Origin: JASLEW01 sp035544875
GTDB lineage: Bacteria; Acidobacteriota; Thermoanaerobaculia; Multivoradales; UBA5704
Direction: 5' to 3'
NCBI GenBank assembly: GCA_035544875.1
Contig: DASZZP010000038.1
Span: 186,001-250,000 of the forward strand
DNA: 64,000 nucleotides
A program made the translations under genes and the position numbers. Under the pieces are notes generated by a model that had not been told where the DNA came from, searched no databases, and saw only the letters and a list, made by a program, of their open reading frames with translations. Each line of letters begins with the position of its first letter. Positions within the stretch are counted from its first letter, which is position 1. Positions 34,001-42,582 of the stretch are shown piece by piece.

Positions 34001-34922
34001 CCGCGCCGAGCGGGCGCAGGGCAAGGCCGATGTCGTCGAGCCGCAGGCCAGCGGCAAGCGCCTTCTCCGCCCCCTGCGCCCTCATCGCCCCCTGCGCCCT
34101 CATCGCCGACGGCGCACGGCCGTCCTCAGGCAGCTGGCCGATCAGCAGAGCGTTGGCGCGCCCTGCCTGCCCCAGCTCGCGCTGGAGCTCGGCGAGCGGC
34201 ACGAAGGCGTTGGGCGGGGTCGCCTGCCCGGCCGCCAGGTCGAAGCTCCCCGAACCGCGGTCGGGGACCACGCCGGCGACGGTGAAGCGATGCGTCGCGA
34301 GCTGCCCCTCGGGGTCCTTGGCGGCCAGCAGCATCTCGCGTGGGATGGCGCTCGGCTGCTCCCAGGACAGCAGGACGTCGTCGCCGGGCCGCGCTCCGAG
34401 CTGCCGCGCCAGCGTCTCGTTGACCGTCAGAGGGGGCAGCAGCCCGGTGCCCGCCGGGCCTGCCGAGCCCGCCGGCAGCGGCGCCGGCGCGCCGGGGTAG
34501 AGCGCGGCGAAGCGCCGATCGACGCCGAGGACGGCGACCCGGGCGGCACGGCGGTTGAGGGCGGCGTGCACGGCGGTGCCGCGCAGCACGATCAGCGGGG
34601 CGACAATTGGCGTGGGCGGCGTGGGCAGCGTGGGCGGCATGGGTGCCGCGGGTGCCCCGCCCGCCGTCGCCTGCGCCACGGCCGTGGCCGCCGCCGGCCG
34701 GGCCAGCCGGCGCGCCATCTCCTCCGCCAGCTCCTCGCGGAAGAAGTGCGGCGCCACCGCCGCCAGCTCGATGTCGCCGAGCCGTTCGAGCCACAGCCGC
34801 CGCAGGCTGTCGCGCACCGAGTCGCCCACCGCCAGCGCGCCGGTCAGCACGCTGGTGGTGACCGCCGCGCCGAGCAGCACCGCGAGGTGGAGGCGCCAGA
34901 AGTGGGTCAGGCTGCGAAGCAC
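31095..34922 (-). CDS. Large FtsX/MacB-type ABC transporter permease with an in-frame repeat insertion
   Basis: About 1275 residues. The N-terminal helix (LAVLLGAAVTTSVLTGALA) precedes a large periplasmic domain. A first FtsX unit (VSAALVTGLLFTLGLERRAREVGLLLALGYP) and a second one at the C-terminus (LGLLLGTCGLAVVLLRNVVERRWELAALRAFG) follow, as in LolC/MacB-like duplicated permeases. GTG 34922 lies inside the last codons of the adjacent ABC ATPase gene, which is clearly its partner. Between about residues 370 and 475 a stretch rich in Arg, Gly and Ser (DNA 33495-33830) has no membrane or domain character and consists largely of repeated DNA at 33520-33775. Likely extrudes lipids, lipoproteins or a secondary metabolite. 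Confidence 0.85.
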   Translation of the reverse strand: MLRSLTHFWRLHLAVLLGAAVTTSVLTGALAVGDSVRDSLRRLWLERLGDIELAAVAPHFFREELAEEMARRLARPAAATAVAQATAGGAPAAPMPPTLPTPPTPIVAPLIVLRGTAVHAALNRRAARVAVLGVDRRFAALYPGAPAPLPAGSAGPAGTGLLPPLTVNETLARQLGARPGDDVLLSWEQPSAIPREMLLAAKDPEGQLATHRFTVAGVVPDRGSGSFDLAAGQATPPNAFVPLAELQRELGQAGRANALLIGQLPEDGRAPSAMRAQGAMRAQGAEKALAAGLRLDDIGLALRPLGAAGGAACLALESGEFFLPPAVAEGAAAAAVELGSAAQPVLTYLAIELAAHGRAVPYSMVSAVGPLRPGLANGRGAPRGSPSDRGPLAGGAGEARRYGGLEWRLADLGRKATRQALTRQGGRDSSHRLEWSEEDRRRSGTSVGRRPARRWLAGGAGTPPTGLKAVKTTPDVPRSKADLGAGELLLASGEPAALPEGDDILLDSWAAEDLAARPGDRVAMSYFLPDSGSAGAPLATASASFRVRGVVALAGLAADRGLTPAFPGIDQARDMASWSPPFPVDLHRVRPRDEAYWQRFGPTPKAFVSLAAGRRLWHTRFGDLTSLRLSCPAGESAAAFAARFEPLLLARLRPAAFGLALRPVRAEGLRSAAEGTDFSSLFVSFSSFLIVSAALVTGLLFTLGLERRAREVGLLLALGYPAGAVRRRFLGEGLVLAGAGALLGLPGAGAFALPLLGGLQAGAGAPRLAFAASPSTFVWGWLGSVVTVLVFLAAGVRRMGRLPVAQLLAGAVTAGRGERRRPWWRAVGLAAGAAGVVLAVALRAAGGGAPALAFGSGASLLAAGVSAFALWCLAVGERESPGGGLMILGVRNTAANPGRSVLAVALVACACFVLVLVAANRRAGAAGEGREWGGFTLLAESATPLYHDLGRSDGRRALGFPEPAERLLAGGEIVGLPAVPGDDASCLNLYQPRRPRLLGVPPLLARRTFAMAAGEGSLADLFAKARSAARAGGAGSEVVPALGDEQSVRWILHLGVGDELSLAGERGEPVRLRIVGLLAGSPLQDALLIPEKELARHFPRHGGRSFFLVRTARGRENAVAGLLGDQLRDFGFEVVPVAERLRLYAKVEETYLASFQALGSLGLLLGTCGLAVVLLRNVVERRWELAALRAFGFRRHQLAGLLLLENAALLALGVALGTAAGLLPEALGAGLAGGLPWRSLTATLAAVLLAGMLASAVAAASALRVPLVPALKAER
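33520..33775. repeat. Direct and inverted repeats inserted inside the ABC permease gene
   Basis: Two direct copies of about 72 bases start with TTCAAGCCGGTGGGAGGAGT and end with CTTCCGACCGAGGTCC (33520-33591 and 33621-33693). They differ at only a few positions. The last 25 bases recur inverted at 33751-33775. The reading frame of the permease stays open through all of them. Confidence 0.8.
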
Positions 34923-35743
34923 AGCCCGTCTCGCAGCTCGAGCCGGCGCGCGCAGCGGGCGGCGAGCGGACGACTATGGGTGGCGATGACCAGCATCGTC
35001 CCTTCCTGCCGCTGCAGCTCGAAGAGCAGCTCGGTGGCCGCCTCGGCCGTGGCGTGGTCGAGGCTGCCGGTCGGCTCGTCGCACAGCAGCAGCGCCGGCC
35101 GGTGCAGCAGGGCGCGGGCGATGGCGGCGCGCTGGCGCTCGCCGCCCGACAGCTCGGCCGGCCGGTGGCGCAGGCGATCGGCGAGCCCGACCCGCGCCAG
35201 CAGCTCCTCGGCCCGCGGCCGCGCGCTCCCCCAGCGGCGCTGAAAGGCCAGCGCGGGCAACAAGACGTTCTCGAGCACCGAGTACTGGGGCAGCAGATAG
35301 TGGTCCTGGAAGACGAAGCCGATGCGCTCGTTGCGCAGCCGCGCCAGGACCCGCTCGGGCAGCGTGTAGAGGTCGCGGCCGGCGAGCGTCACCGTGCCGC
35401 CGGTCGGCCGCTCGAGGGTCCCCAGGATGTGCAGCAGCGTGCTCTTTCCCGACCCCGACGGCCCGATGATGGCGAGCGTCTCCCCCGCCGCCAGGCGGAA
35501 GCCGACGCCGCGCAGCACCGGCAGCTCCCGTCCTCCCAGGGTGAAGCTCTTGCGCAGCTCGTGGACGGTCAGCAGGCGGGCCGGCTCCGGCTGGCGATTG
35601 CCGGAGCCAGTGGACTCGGCCGACTCGCCCGGATCGCCTGGATCTCCGGAGCCCGCGTGCTCGCCGGGACCGCCGGCAACGGCGGCCGCGGCAGGCTCGG
35701 CGGCGGCGCCGGTTGTGGAGTCGCCAGGTGCGCCGGGCGCCAT
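34907..35743 (-). CDS. ABC transporter ATPase (LolD/MacB-like)
   Basis: About 278 residues. Walker A GPSGSGKST, Q loop in FVFQDHYLLPQ, signature LSGGERQRAAIARALL and Walker B LLLCDEPTGSLD are all intact. This class powers FtsX-type permeases in mechanotransmission-style export rather than direct transport. The first 50 residues are a Gly/Pro/Ser/Glu-rich tail (GDPGDPGESAEST) encoded by short tandem repeats and are unusual for the family. ATG 35743 lies two bases after the stop of the GT4 gene, and the 3' end overlaps the start of the permease by 16 bases. Confidence 0.92.
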   Translation of the reverse strand: MAPGAPGDSTTGAAAEPAAAAVAGGPGEHAGSGDPGDPGESAESTGSGNRQPEPARLLTVHELRKSFTLGGRELPVLRGVGFRLAAGETLAIIGPSGSGKSTLLHILGTLERPTGGTVTLAGRDLYTLPERVLARLRNERIGFVFQDHYLLPQYSVLENVLLPALAFQRRWGSARPRAEELLARVGLADRLRHRPAELSGGERQRAAIARALLHRPALLLCDEPTGSLDHATAEAATELLFELQRQEGTMLVIATHSRPLAARCARRLELRDGLCFAA

Positions 35744-35745
35744 GC

Positions 35746-37167
35746 TCAGCCCCGGCCGCCGCCCACTGCTGCGGTTGCTGCGCCCGCTGCGCGCGCCGTC
35801 CGCTCCCCGCCAGCGCCGTCTAGACAGCGCTCGTAGAGCGCCAGGGTGGCGGCGGCCATCGCCTCGGCGCTGAAGCGGCCGTGCACCGCGGCGCGCCCGG
35901 CGCGGCCCAGGCGCTCGCGCCGCTCGGGGTCCGCGAGCAGCTCGCCGAGCGCCGCGGCCAGCTCGGCGGGAGCATCGGGCGCCACCAGGACGCCGCCGCC
36001 GGTCTCCTCGAGCAGCTCGGGAAAAGCGCCGCGGCGCGGCGCCACCACCGGCACGCCGCTGGCGAGCGCCTCGAGCACGTACAGCCCTTTCGGCTCGGCG
36101 AAGAGGGCCGGCGCCGCCAGCACGTCGAGGCCGGCGAGGAAGCGCAGCTTCTCCTCGCGCGTCACCTCGCCGAAGTAGCGGTAGGCGCCGGCGAGGCCCC
36201 AGCCGGCGAGCTGGCGCTCGATGCCGCGCAGGTAGCCCCGGTGCTGCGCCGGCAGGTAGCCGGCGACGTGCAGCCGCACGCGCCCGGCGCCCAGCGACAA
36301 CGCCACCTGGCGGAAGGCGTCGGCGAGCAGCTGCAGCCCCTTCTCCGGCGCGATGCGGGCCAGGTAGCCGATCACCCACGGCCGGCCGGCCTCCGGGGCT
36401 GCGGCCGGCGGCGGGCGGTAGCCGGCGAGGTCAGCGCCAGAGGAGTCAGAGGACCCCGTGGAGCCAGCGGAGCCATGGCCGGAGAGCTGGATGCCCAGCG
36501 GCACCACCGCCAGGCGGGTGCGCTCCACTCCCAGATAGGACGCCATGAAGTCGGCGTAGAAGCGGTTCGGGGCGACGAACAGGTCGATGTCGCGGGCGCG
36601 CTCGGCGAGCGCCGCGCGCACCTCGCCGCGGCTCGGCTCGGGCAGCGAGTCCAGGAACAGCTCCTCGCCCTGCACCGAGCACAGCACCGGCACGCCGAGC
36701 TCGGCCTTCAGGCGGCGCGCGAAGCCGGCGAACATCGAGTTCGTCAGGTGGACGACCTCGGGCTGAAAGGTGTCGCGCAGCCAGCCGAGGAGCTTGTCGA
36801 GCTCGCCCGCCTGGTGGCCCTCCTCGCCGCGCAGAATCGACAGCGTCAGCTCGCCCAGGCGCCGCGGATCGGTCGACGAGCCGAGCCGCGACACCAGCGC
36901 AAGCAGCCGCGGGCGGTCGAGCAGCCGCTCGAGGCGCGCCGGAGCGCGGCGCAGCAGCGGCGCGATCTGCTTGAGGTAGACGTTGAGGGCGCCGAAGAAC
37001 ACCCGGTCGATGCTCACGTCCGGCTCGTCGGTGCGCAGGCGGGTGTAGGTCGGCACCAGCACCGCGTCATGGCCCAGCCGCTGCAGCGCCGCCACCAGCG
37101 TGTTGTCGTGCAGGCAGCTGCCGCAGTACATGTGGGCCGCGCCGGCCGAGATATAGGCGATTCTCAC
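35746..37167 (-). CDS. GT4-family glycosyltransferase (glycogen synthase-like)
   Basis: 473 residues, GT-B fold. The N-terminus MRIAYISAGAAHMYCGSCLH is characteristic of a GT4 subgroup I have seen in Acidobacteria-like genomes. The C-terminal domain contains VIGYLARIAPEKGLQLL and the donor-site motif AEPKGLYVLEALASGVPVV. A low-complexity insert (GSAGSTGSSDSSGAD) separates the domains and is encoded by short repeats. It starts at ATG 37167, seven bases after the symporter stop, and is followed by the ABC ATPase. It may glycosylate the product made or exported by this operon; acceptor unknown. Confidence 0.88.
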   Translation of the reverse strand: MRIAYISAGAAHMYCGSCLHDNTLVAALQRLGHDAVLVPTYTRLRTDEPDVSIDRVFFGALNVYLKQIAPLLRRAPARLERLLDRPRLLALVSRLGSSTDPRRLGELTLSILRGEEGHQAGELDKLLGWLRDTFQPEVVHLTNSMFAGFARRLKAELGVPVLCSVQGEELFLDSLPEPSRGEVRAALAERARDIDLFVAPNRFYADFMASYLGVERTRLAVVPLGIQLSGHGSAGSTGSSDSSGADLAGYRPPPAAAPEAGRPWVIGYLARIAPEKGLQLLADAFRQVALSLGAGRVRLHVAGYLPAQHRGYLRGIERQLAGWGLAGAYRYFGEVTREEKLRFLAGLDVLAAPALFAEPKGLYVLEALASGVPVVAPRRGAFPELLEETGGGVLVAPDAPAELAAALGELLADPERRERLGRAGRAAVHGRFSAEAMAAATLALYERCLDGAGGERTARAAGAATAAVGGGRG

Positions 37168-37174
37168 CGCTGCC

Positions 37175-38752
37175 TCAGGCTGGCCCGGGACGGTCCCGCC
37201 GCGGGTGGCCGCCGGCCAGCGGCGGCGCGGCAGCCGGCGCCCCCACCACCCCCGGCGCGACAGGCGGCGTTCCCTCCTCCCCCGGCCCGGGCGCCGCGGG
37301 GAAGAACAGCGCCAGCGTCGCGGCGTCGGGCGGGCGGGTGAGCAGCGACACCACGACCAGCGCCGCCGCCGACACCGCTAGCAGCAGGGCCACCGGCAGG
37401 ATGCCGGTGCCGCCCAGGGTGTAGTCGGGCGAGCGCCACCCGGCGACCACCAGGTAGCTCCACAGGGCGACCACGCTCAGCACGGCGGCGGCGATCCCCT
37501 GCTTCGTGCTGCGCCGCCAGAAGAGCGCCGCCAGCAAGACCGGGAAGAGCGCCGCGAAGGCGGTGAAGCACCAGACGCCGAGCTTGAACAGGCTGGGATC
37601 GAAGACCAGCGACAGCAGGTAGGTGACGAACAGGACGCCGATCACGAACAGGCGTCCGACCCACACCCGCTGGCGCTCGCTCAGGCGGTCGCGGTAGCCG
37701 TAGTGGTGCACGATGTCCTGGGTGAACATCGTGCTCACCGCCAGCACCTGGTGATCGAAGGAGTTCATGATCGCCGACAGCAGGGTGGCGGCGAGCAGGC
37801 CGACCAGCACCCCGGGGGCATGGTGCTCGACGATCCTGACCAGCAGCGAGTTGGCGGCCGCCGGCGGCAGGCGGGGAAAATCGATCCGCGACAGCACTCC
37901 GAGGACCACGGTCGGCACCCAGACGACGGCGATGCACAGCGGATAGACGGCGACCGGCAGGCGGAAGGCGCGGGCGCTGCGCGCCGTCAGCCACTGGATG
38001 AAGATGTGCGGGAACATCCCGACCGAGAGCGGGATGAAGGTATAGGTGAGCAGCTGCAGGGGACGGATGTGGCCGGCGCGCGCCAGCAGGTCGGGGTGCG
38101 TCGCGCCGACCCGGGTCATGGCGCTCTCGAGGCCGCCCAGCTGGTGGACGATGACCCAGCAGGAGATCCCGCCCAGGACCAGCAGCAGCAGCGCCTGGAA
38201 GGCGTTGACCAGGATCGCGCCGCGCATGCCGCCGTAGGCAACATAGCTCAGCACGACCGCGACGATGATCAGGCTCCCCAGCCACTTCGGAATCAGCCCG
38301 TGGGTGATCTGGGCGAGGGCGATGCCGCCTCCCCCCAGACCGATCAGCAGGTACGGGATCAGCAGGCCGGTGACCACGACGAAGAGCAGCAGTCCCAGGC
38401 CGTCCGATTGGTAGCGCTCGCGGAAAAACTCGATCGGCGACACGTAGCCGCGCCGCTTGCCGATCTCCCACACCCGGGTGCCGACGAAGTAAAAGACCAG
38501 CGGGATGACCAGCGCCGACGACGAGGCCATCAAGGCGAAGACGCCGATCCCCGTGGTATAGGCCTCGCCGCTCGCGCCGAGCACGGCAAAAGCCGTCATG
38601 TTGGCGCCGAACAGGTTGAGCAGCAGCAGCGCCGGGCCCAGGCTGCGGGTGGCGACGAAGAAGTCCTCGCTGGTGCCGTGGAACAGGCGGTGGCTGAAGC
38701 CGCCGATCACCAGGACGGCGGTCAGGTAGAGCGCAATGACGAAGATGATCAC
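37175..38752 (-). CDS. Sodium:solute symporter (SSS family)
   Basis: About 525 residues with some thirteen hydrophobic segments. SSS-family features include SRSLGPALLLLNLFGANM-like helix 2 (here TRSLGPALLLLNLFGANM), YVAYGGMRGAI and LLSAIMNSFDHQVLAVSTMF, which carries sodium-site residues. The substrate may be a carboxylate, amino acid or sugar and cannot be read from sequence. GTG 38752 overlaps the stop of the small DUF3311 gene (GTGA). Small hydrophobic DUF3311 proteins regularly accompany SSS symporters, which supports the pairing. The C-terminal 40 residues are Pro/Ala/Gly-rich and not conserved. Confidence 0.92.
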   Translation of the reverse strand: MIIFVIALYLTAVLVIGGFSHRLFHGTSEDFFVATRSLGPALLLLNLFGANMTAFAVLGASGEAYTTGIGVFALMASSSALVIPLVFYFVGTRVWEIGKRRGYVSPIEFFRERYQSDGLGLLLFVVVTGLLIPYLLIGLGGGGIALAQITHGLIPKWLGSLIIVAVVLSYVAYGGMRGAILVNAFQALLLLVLGGISCWVIVHQLGGLESAMTRVGATHPDLLARAGHIRPLQLLTYTFIPLSVGMFPHIFIQWLTARSARAFRLPVAVYPLCIAVVWVPTVVLGVLSRIDFPRLPPAAANSLLVRIVEHHAPGVLVGLLAATLLSAIMNSFDHQVLAVSTMFTQDIVHHYGYRDRLSERQRVWVGRLFVIGVLFVTYLLSLVFDPSLFKLGVWCFTAFAALFPVLLAALFWRRSTKQGIAAAVLSVVALWSYLVVAGWRSPDYTLGGTGILPVALLLAVSAAALVVVSLLTRPPDAATLALFFPAAPGPGEEGTPPVAPGVVGAPAAAPPLAGGHPRRDRPGPA

Positions 38753-39000
38753 CGGCGCTCTCCCTGCTCTCGTTCATCGCGCGCCGCCGGCAGCGCGCCC
38801 TCGCCCCAGGGTGGCCAGGCGAAAACGACCAGCAGCCCGAGCAGCGCCGAGGCCGCGACGCAGAAGCCGATGTGATAGAGCAGGCCGGCCGGCAGGCCGA
38901 GCCACAGCCGGCGGTCGTTCCACAACCAGAGATCGTTGTGCAGCAGGTAGAGCACCGCGAGCGCGCTGTAGAGCAGCGCGGCCCATCCACGGCGTCTCAT
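38749..39000 (-). CDS. DUF3311-type small membrane protein, partner of the symporter
   Basis: 83 residues with two hydrophobic segments (WAALLYSALAVLYLLHNDLW and GFCVAASALLGLLVVFAW) joined by a short basic loop. The LHNDLWLWND motif fits DUF3311 proteins, which sit upstream of sodium:solute symporters like a small subunit. Both ends overlap neighbours: ATGA with the flavoprotein upstream and GTGA with the symporter downstream. Confidence 0.82.
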   Translation of the reverse strand: MRRRGWAALLYSALAVLYLLHNDLWLWNDRRLWLGLPAGLLYHIGFCVAASALLGLLVVFAWPPWGEGALPAARDEREQGERR

Positions 39001-40355
39001 GTCCGGTCTCCCGTGACGGCGTTGCTGGCGAGGGCGAGGCCCCCTTCGGCCGGCGCCGCATCCGTAGCCGCCGGCGCGTCGGGCACGGCGGTCGCGGCCA
39101 GCGCCGCGAACAGGCGCGAGAAATCGTGATCGAAGACGTCGCCGCGCAACACCCGAATGAGGTCCAGGCGGCAGTCGGGGAAGCGGCGGATGAATTTCGA
39201 AAAGCGGAAGTTCGGATCGTAGAAGGTGTAGACCAGGCGGCGCATGGCGTCCATACCGGCACTGAAGCGCGGCCCGAAAGCGCCGAGGCGGGCGGCCGAG
39301 AAGTCGCCCGTGGCGAGCGCGCCCAGGATCGCGTCGGCGGCGAACTCGCCCGAGCTGAAGGCGAGCAGCACTCCAGAGGAGTAGATCGGGTCGAGGAAGC
39401 CGAAGGCGTCGCCGACCAGCACCCAGCCGTCGCCGGCGATCTGGCGCGAGCGGTAGGAGAAGTCGCGGGTGGCGAGGAAATCCATCACCCGCCGCGCCCC
39501 GGCCAGGCGCGGCTGCAGCGGCGGGCAGCGTGCCACCTCCTCGTCGAACACCCGCTGCAGGTCGCCGCCGCGGCCGGTGACCAGGTACTCGACCGAGCCG
39601 ACGACGCCGACGCTCACCCGGTCGTGCGGCAGCGGGATGTACCAGAACCACGACTCCTGCTGCTCGGTGTGCAGCACCAGCGTGGCCCCCTCGTCGATCC
39701 CGGGGTCGCGCAGGGCGCCCTCGAAGTGGGAGAAGATGGCGGCCTTCTTGAGCCGCGGATCGATCTCGCGCAGACCCAGGCGGCGCCCCAGCACCGCGCT
39801 CTGGCCTGTCGCGTCCACCACCACCTTGGCGGCGAGCTCGCGGCGGCCCTCGCCCGGCAGGTCGGCGAGGACGCCGGCCGCCCGCTCGCCGGCAAAGAGC
39901 ACCTCGCGCACAGTGGCTCCCTGGCGCACTTCGACGCCGTGGTCGCGCGCGTTTTCGAGCAGCAGGCGATCGAAGTCGCGGCGCGGCACCTGCCAAGTGA
40001 TCGAGCCCTCGCCCGGGTCGGTCTCCTGGAAATAGAAGGGGGCCGAGGCGCGGCCGCTCTTGGAGTAGAACTGAACGCTGTACTTGCGCGGGAACGGGCT
40101 GGCGTAGAGCCGCTCGAGCAGGCCGAGCCGGGCGAAGGTGCGGTAGGTCTCCGGCATCAGCGACTCGCCGATCTTGAACCCGGTTTCGGGCAGGCGCTCG
40201 AGCAGCGCCACCCGATGGCCGGCATCCGCGACCAGGGTGGCGACGGTCGACCCGGCAGGTCCGCCGCCCATCACGATGACGTCATAGTCCGGGGAGTCCG
40301 CGCTCGGCGCTCTCGCCACTCTCGGCGCTCTCGCCACTCTCAGCGCTCTCAGCAT
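38997..40355 (-). CDS. Flavin-dependent halogenase-like FAD oxidoreductase
   Basis: About 452 residues. The Rossmann FAD motif VMGGGPAGSTVA is at the N-terminus. The WxWxIP signature of flavin-dependent halogenases appears as WFWYIP, and FLDPIYSSG matches their F-P-S-G signature near the FAD/C-terminal region. The lysine in FKIGES is a further halogenase-like feature. Related geranylgeranyl-reductase-type oxidases share parts of these motifs, so halogenation is not certain. The enzyme would act on an aromatic or acyl group in the cytosol with reduced FAD. The N-terminal 18 residues come from an 18-base repeat. It is 16 bases downstream of the TonB-dependent receptor and ATGA-coupled to DUF3311. 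Confidence 0.8.
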   Translation of the reverse strand: MLRALRVARAPRVARAPSADSPDYDVIVMGGGPAGSTVATLVADAGHRVALLERLPETGFKIGESLMPETYRTFARLGLLERLYASPFPRKYSVQFYSKSGRASAPFYFQETDPGEGSITWQVPRRDFDRLLLENARDHGVEVRQGATVREVLFAGERAAGVLADLPGEGRRELAAKVVVDATGQSAVLGRRLGLREIDPRLKKAAIFSHFEGALRDPGIDEGATLVLHTEQQESWFWYIPLPHDRVSVGVVGSVEYLVTGRGGDLQRVFDEEVARCPPLQPRLAGARRVMDFLATRDFSYRSRQIAGDGWVLVGDAFGFLDPIYSSGVLLAFSSGEFAADAILGALATGDFSAARLGAFGPRFSAGMDAMRRLVYTFYDPNFRFSKFIRRFPDCRLDLIRVLRGDVFDHDFSRLFAALAATAVPDAPAATDAAPAEGGLALASNAVTGDRT

Positions 40356-40371
40356 GGCGTCGCGGTCCTCG

Positions 40372-42582
40372 TCAAGGCTGCCTCGGGGCCGGCGCCTGGG
40401 GGGCGAGGCTGGGCGCGGTCCAGCGCGCCTCGAACCCGGCGTAGACCGCCCGCCCGCTGGCCGGAATGACCGAGGTGGTGCCGAGCCCGCGCGTGTAAGT
40501 GCGCTCGCCGGTCAAGTTCTTGACCTCGATCCTGCCCCGCAGCGGTCCGAGCGGCAGCGACAGGGCGGCGTCGGCGGTGAAGGCGCCGGGAATGGCGAAG
40601 GCGTCGTCGGCCGCGATGAACTGCCGCGACACGTAGCGTCCGCCGGCGGCGAGCTCGAGGCCGCCCGGCAGGCGGCGGGTGAGCCACAGGTTGGCGATGT
40701 GGGCCGGCGCCAGCGGCGGCGTCTTGCCGCTGCGGTCGATGGTGGCGAAGGTGGGCGGCGCGAAGCTGACCAGCACGCTCTCGGCAAAGCGGGTGAAGAC
40801 GGCGCGGTCGTAGGCGTAGCTGAACACCACGTCGAGGCCCGCCAGCCGGTGCGCCACCAGCTCGAGCTCGACGCCGCGCGAGCGCTCGCTGCCGCTCTGC
40901 TCGGTGAAGCCGTTGGCATCCGGGATCGCCTGGTTCCGGCGCCGCAGATCGTAGACCGCGAGCGTGCCGCGCAGCCGGCCGCCCAGCAGCTCGCTCTTGA
41001 GCCCCGCCTCGGCCTGGGTGCCGGTCTCCGGCCGGCGCGGCCCGGCGACGCGGGTCGAGGGCGGCGCGAAGCCGCGCCCGGCGTTGGCGTAGATCGACCA
41101 GCCGGCGGCCGGCGAGAAGACGGCGCCGGCCATCGGCGAGAGCTGCGAGTCGCGCCGCGCGGTCGCCGTCGCCCGGTCGCGGTAGTCGAGATGGTCGAAG
41201 CGCCCGCCGAGCAGCAGCTGGAAGCGCTCCGACACCAGCACGCGGTCGAGCACGTAGGGAGCGGCGATCAGCATCCGCGTGTTGGCGGCCGCCGACTGCC
41301 CGGGCAGGGGAACCACCGGGCGCCGCGCCGTCTCCACCGGCGCCAGCAGGTCGATCGGCGGCAGCCCTCCGACGTCGAGCGTGAAGTTGTCGCCGCGGCG
41401 CGCCAGCTCGACTCCGGCCATGAGTTGGTGGGTGAGGCGGCCGGTCCTGGCCTCGACGCTCCCCTCGAGCTGGTTGCCCCAGAAGCGCTGCCGGTCGTCG
41501 AGCAGCACCAGCGCGCGCGCCAGCTCGAGGCGGCCAGTGAAATCGGGAAAAACGCCGGCGAGCAGGGTGCCGTCCGACCGCCAGGAGAGCTCCCTGTAGT
41601 ACGCCTTGTCGTGCAGGGTGAAGCCGCCGGCCTTGCCCTGCCAGTCGAGCTGCAACCGGCTGAGCCGCTGGTCCGAGCGATCGAACGGCGACTGGTAGGA
41701 GCGGCGGACGGGGACGCCGGCGACCCGGTTGCCCACCAGCGGCAGCCCGGCGTCGGGGTGGAAGGAATCCTCGACCCGCTCGACGCTCAGGATCAGCGAG
41801 CTGTCGGCGTCGCGGCGCCAGGCGAAGGTGGGATTGGCGCCCCAGGCGCGGCCGGAGCGGCCGTCGCGCCAGCCGTCGGTCGCCTGCCAGAGGCCGTTGA
41901 GGCGCAATCCGAGCCGTCCGTCCTGGCCGCTCCAGTTGCCGTCGACGGCGCCCTGGCGGGTGCCGAAGGAGCCGCCCAGCCCCGACAGCTGCACGAAGGG
42001 ATCGGACAGCGGCTGCTTGCGCACGATGTTGACCGCGCCGGCAAGCGGGTTGCCGCCGTAGAGAAAGCTCGCCGGCCCCTTGAGCAGCTCGACCCGCTCG
42101 GCGTTGTAGAGCTGGTAGAAGGTGGTCACCGGCTCGGGCGCGCCGTCGGTCATCACCAGGGCGCTGGTCTCCGAGTCGAGGCCGCGCACCACGAACAGGT
42201 CGGCCACCCCGGATTCGGTGTGAACGCCCACGCCGCTGGCGTTCTTGAGCGCGTCCCCGAGCACCCGCGCGTCCTGCTGCTCGAGCAGCGGCGCGCCGAT
42301 CACGTCGACGCTCGCCGGCAGCAGCCGGGTGGGGAGCGGCAGCCGGGCGATCGCGGTGACCGCCGGCACCAGCTCCGCGGTCTCCTTGACCACCAGCTCC
42401 TCGTGATGTTGCAGCAGCGGCGGCCCGGCGGCGGGCTCTTGCGGCGCCGCGGCGGCGGCGGGCGCCTGCGCCGGTCCGCCAGACGCCTGGGCCAGCACGG
42501 CCGGAGGGCAGGCGGCGAGCACGGCGGTCGCCACGATGGCCAGGGCCATGCCTGCCCGCGCTTGGAACCGCCGCGTTTTCAA
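40372..42582 (-). CDS. TonB-dependent siderophore-type receptor
   Basis: About 736 residues. The signal peptide (MALAIVATAVLAACPPAVLA) is followed by a possible TonB box (HEELVVKET) and a plug domain with ALKNASGVGV and LKGPASFLYGGNPLAG. A 22-strand barrel follows, ending in an aromatic-containing strand (YAGFEARW). The plug-barrel layout with VNIVRKQP is that of siderophore receptors. The start is TTG 42582, which overlaps the stop of the PQQ-like protein gene (TTGA) and gives a proper n-region LKTRRFQARAG. It imports a ligand too large for porins, perhaps a metal chelate; in this operon the ligand may be the product itself. Confidence 0.9.
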   Translation of the reverse strand: MKTRRFQARAGMALAIVATAVLAACPPAVLAQASGGPAQAPAAAAAPQEPAAGPPLLQHHEELVVKETAELVPAVTAIARLPLPTRLLPASVDVIGAPLLEQQDARVLGDALKNASGVGVHTESGVADLFVVRGLDSETSALVMTDGAPEPVTTFYQLYNAERVELLKGPASFLYGGNPLAGAVNIVRKQPLSDPFVQLSGLGGSFGTRQGAVDGNWSGQDGRLGLRLNGLWQATDGWRDGRSGRAWGANPTFAWRRDADSSLILSVERVEDSFHPDAGLPLVGNRVAGVPVRRSYQSPFDRSDQRLSRLQLDWQGKAGGFTLHDKAYYRELSWRSDGTLLAGVFPDFTGRLELARALVLLDDRQRFWGNQLEGSVEARTGRLTHQLMAGVELARRGDNFTLDVGGLPPIDLLAPVETARRPVVPLPGQSAAANTRMLIAAPYVLDRVLVSERFQLLLGGRFDHLDYRDRATATARRDSQLSPMAGAVFSPAAGWSIYANAGRGFAPPSTRVAGPRRPETGTQAEAGLKSELLGGRLRGTLAVYDLRRRNQAIPDANGFTEQSGSERSRGVELELVAHRLAGLDVVFSYAYDRAVFTRFAESVLVSFAPPTFATIDRSGKTPPLAPAHIANLWLTRRLPGGLELAAGGRYVSRQFIAADDAFAIPGAFTADAALSLPLGPLRGRIEVKNLTGERTYTRGLGTTSVIPASGRAVYAGFEARWTAPSLAPQAPAPRQP

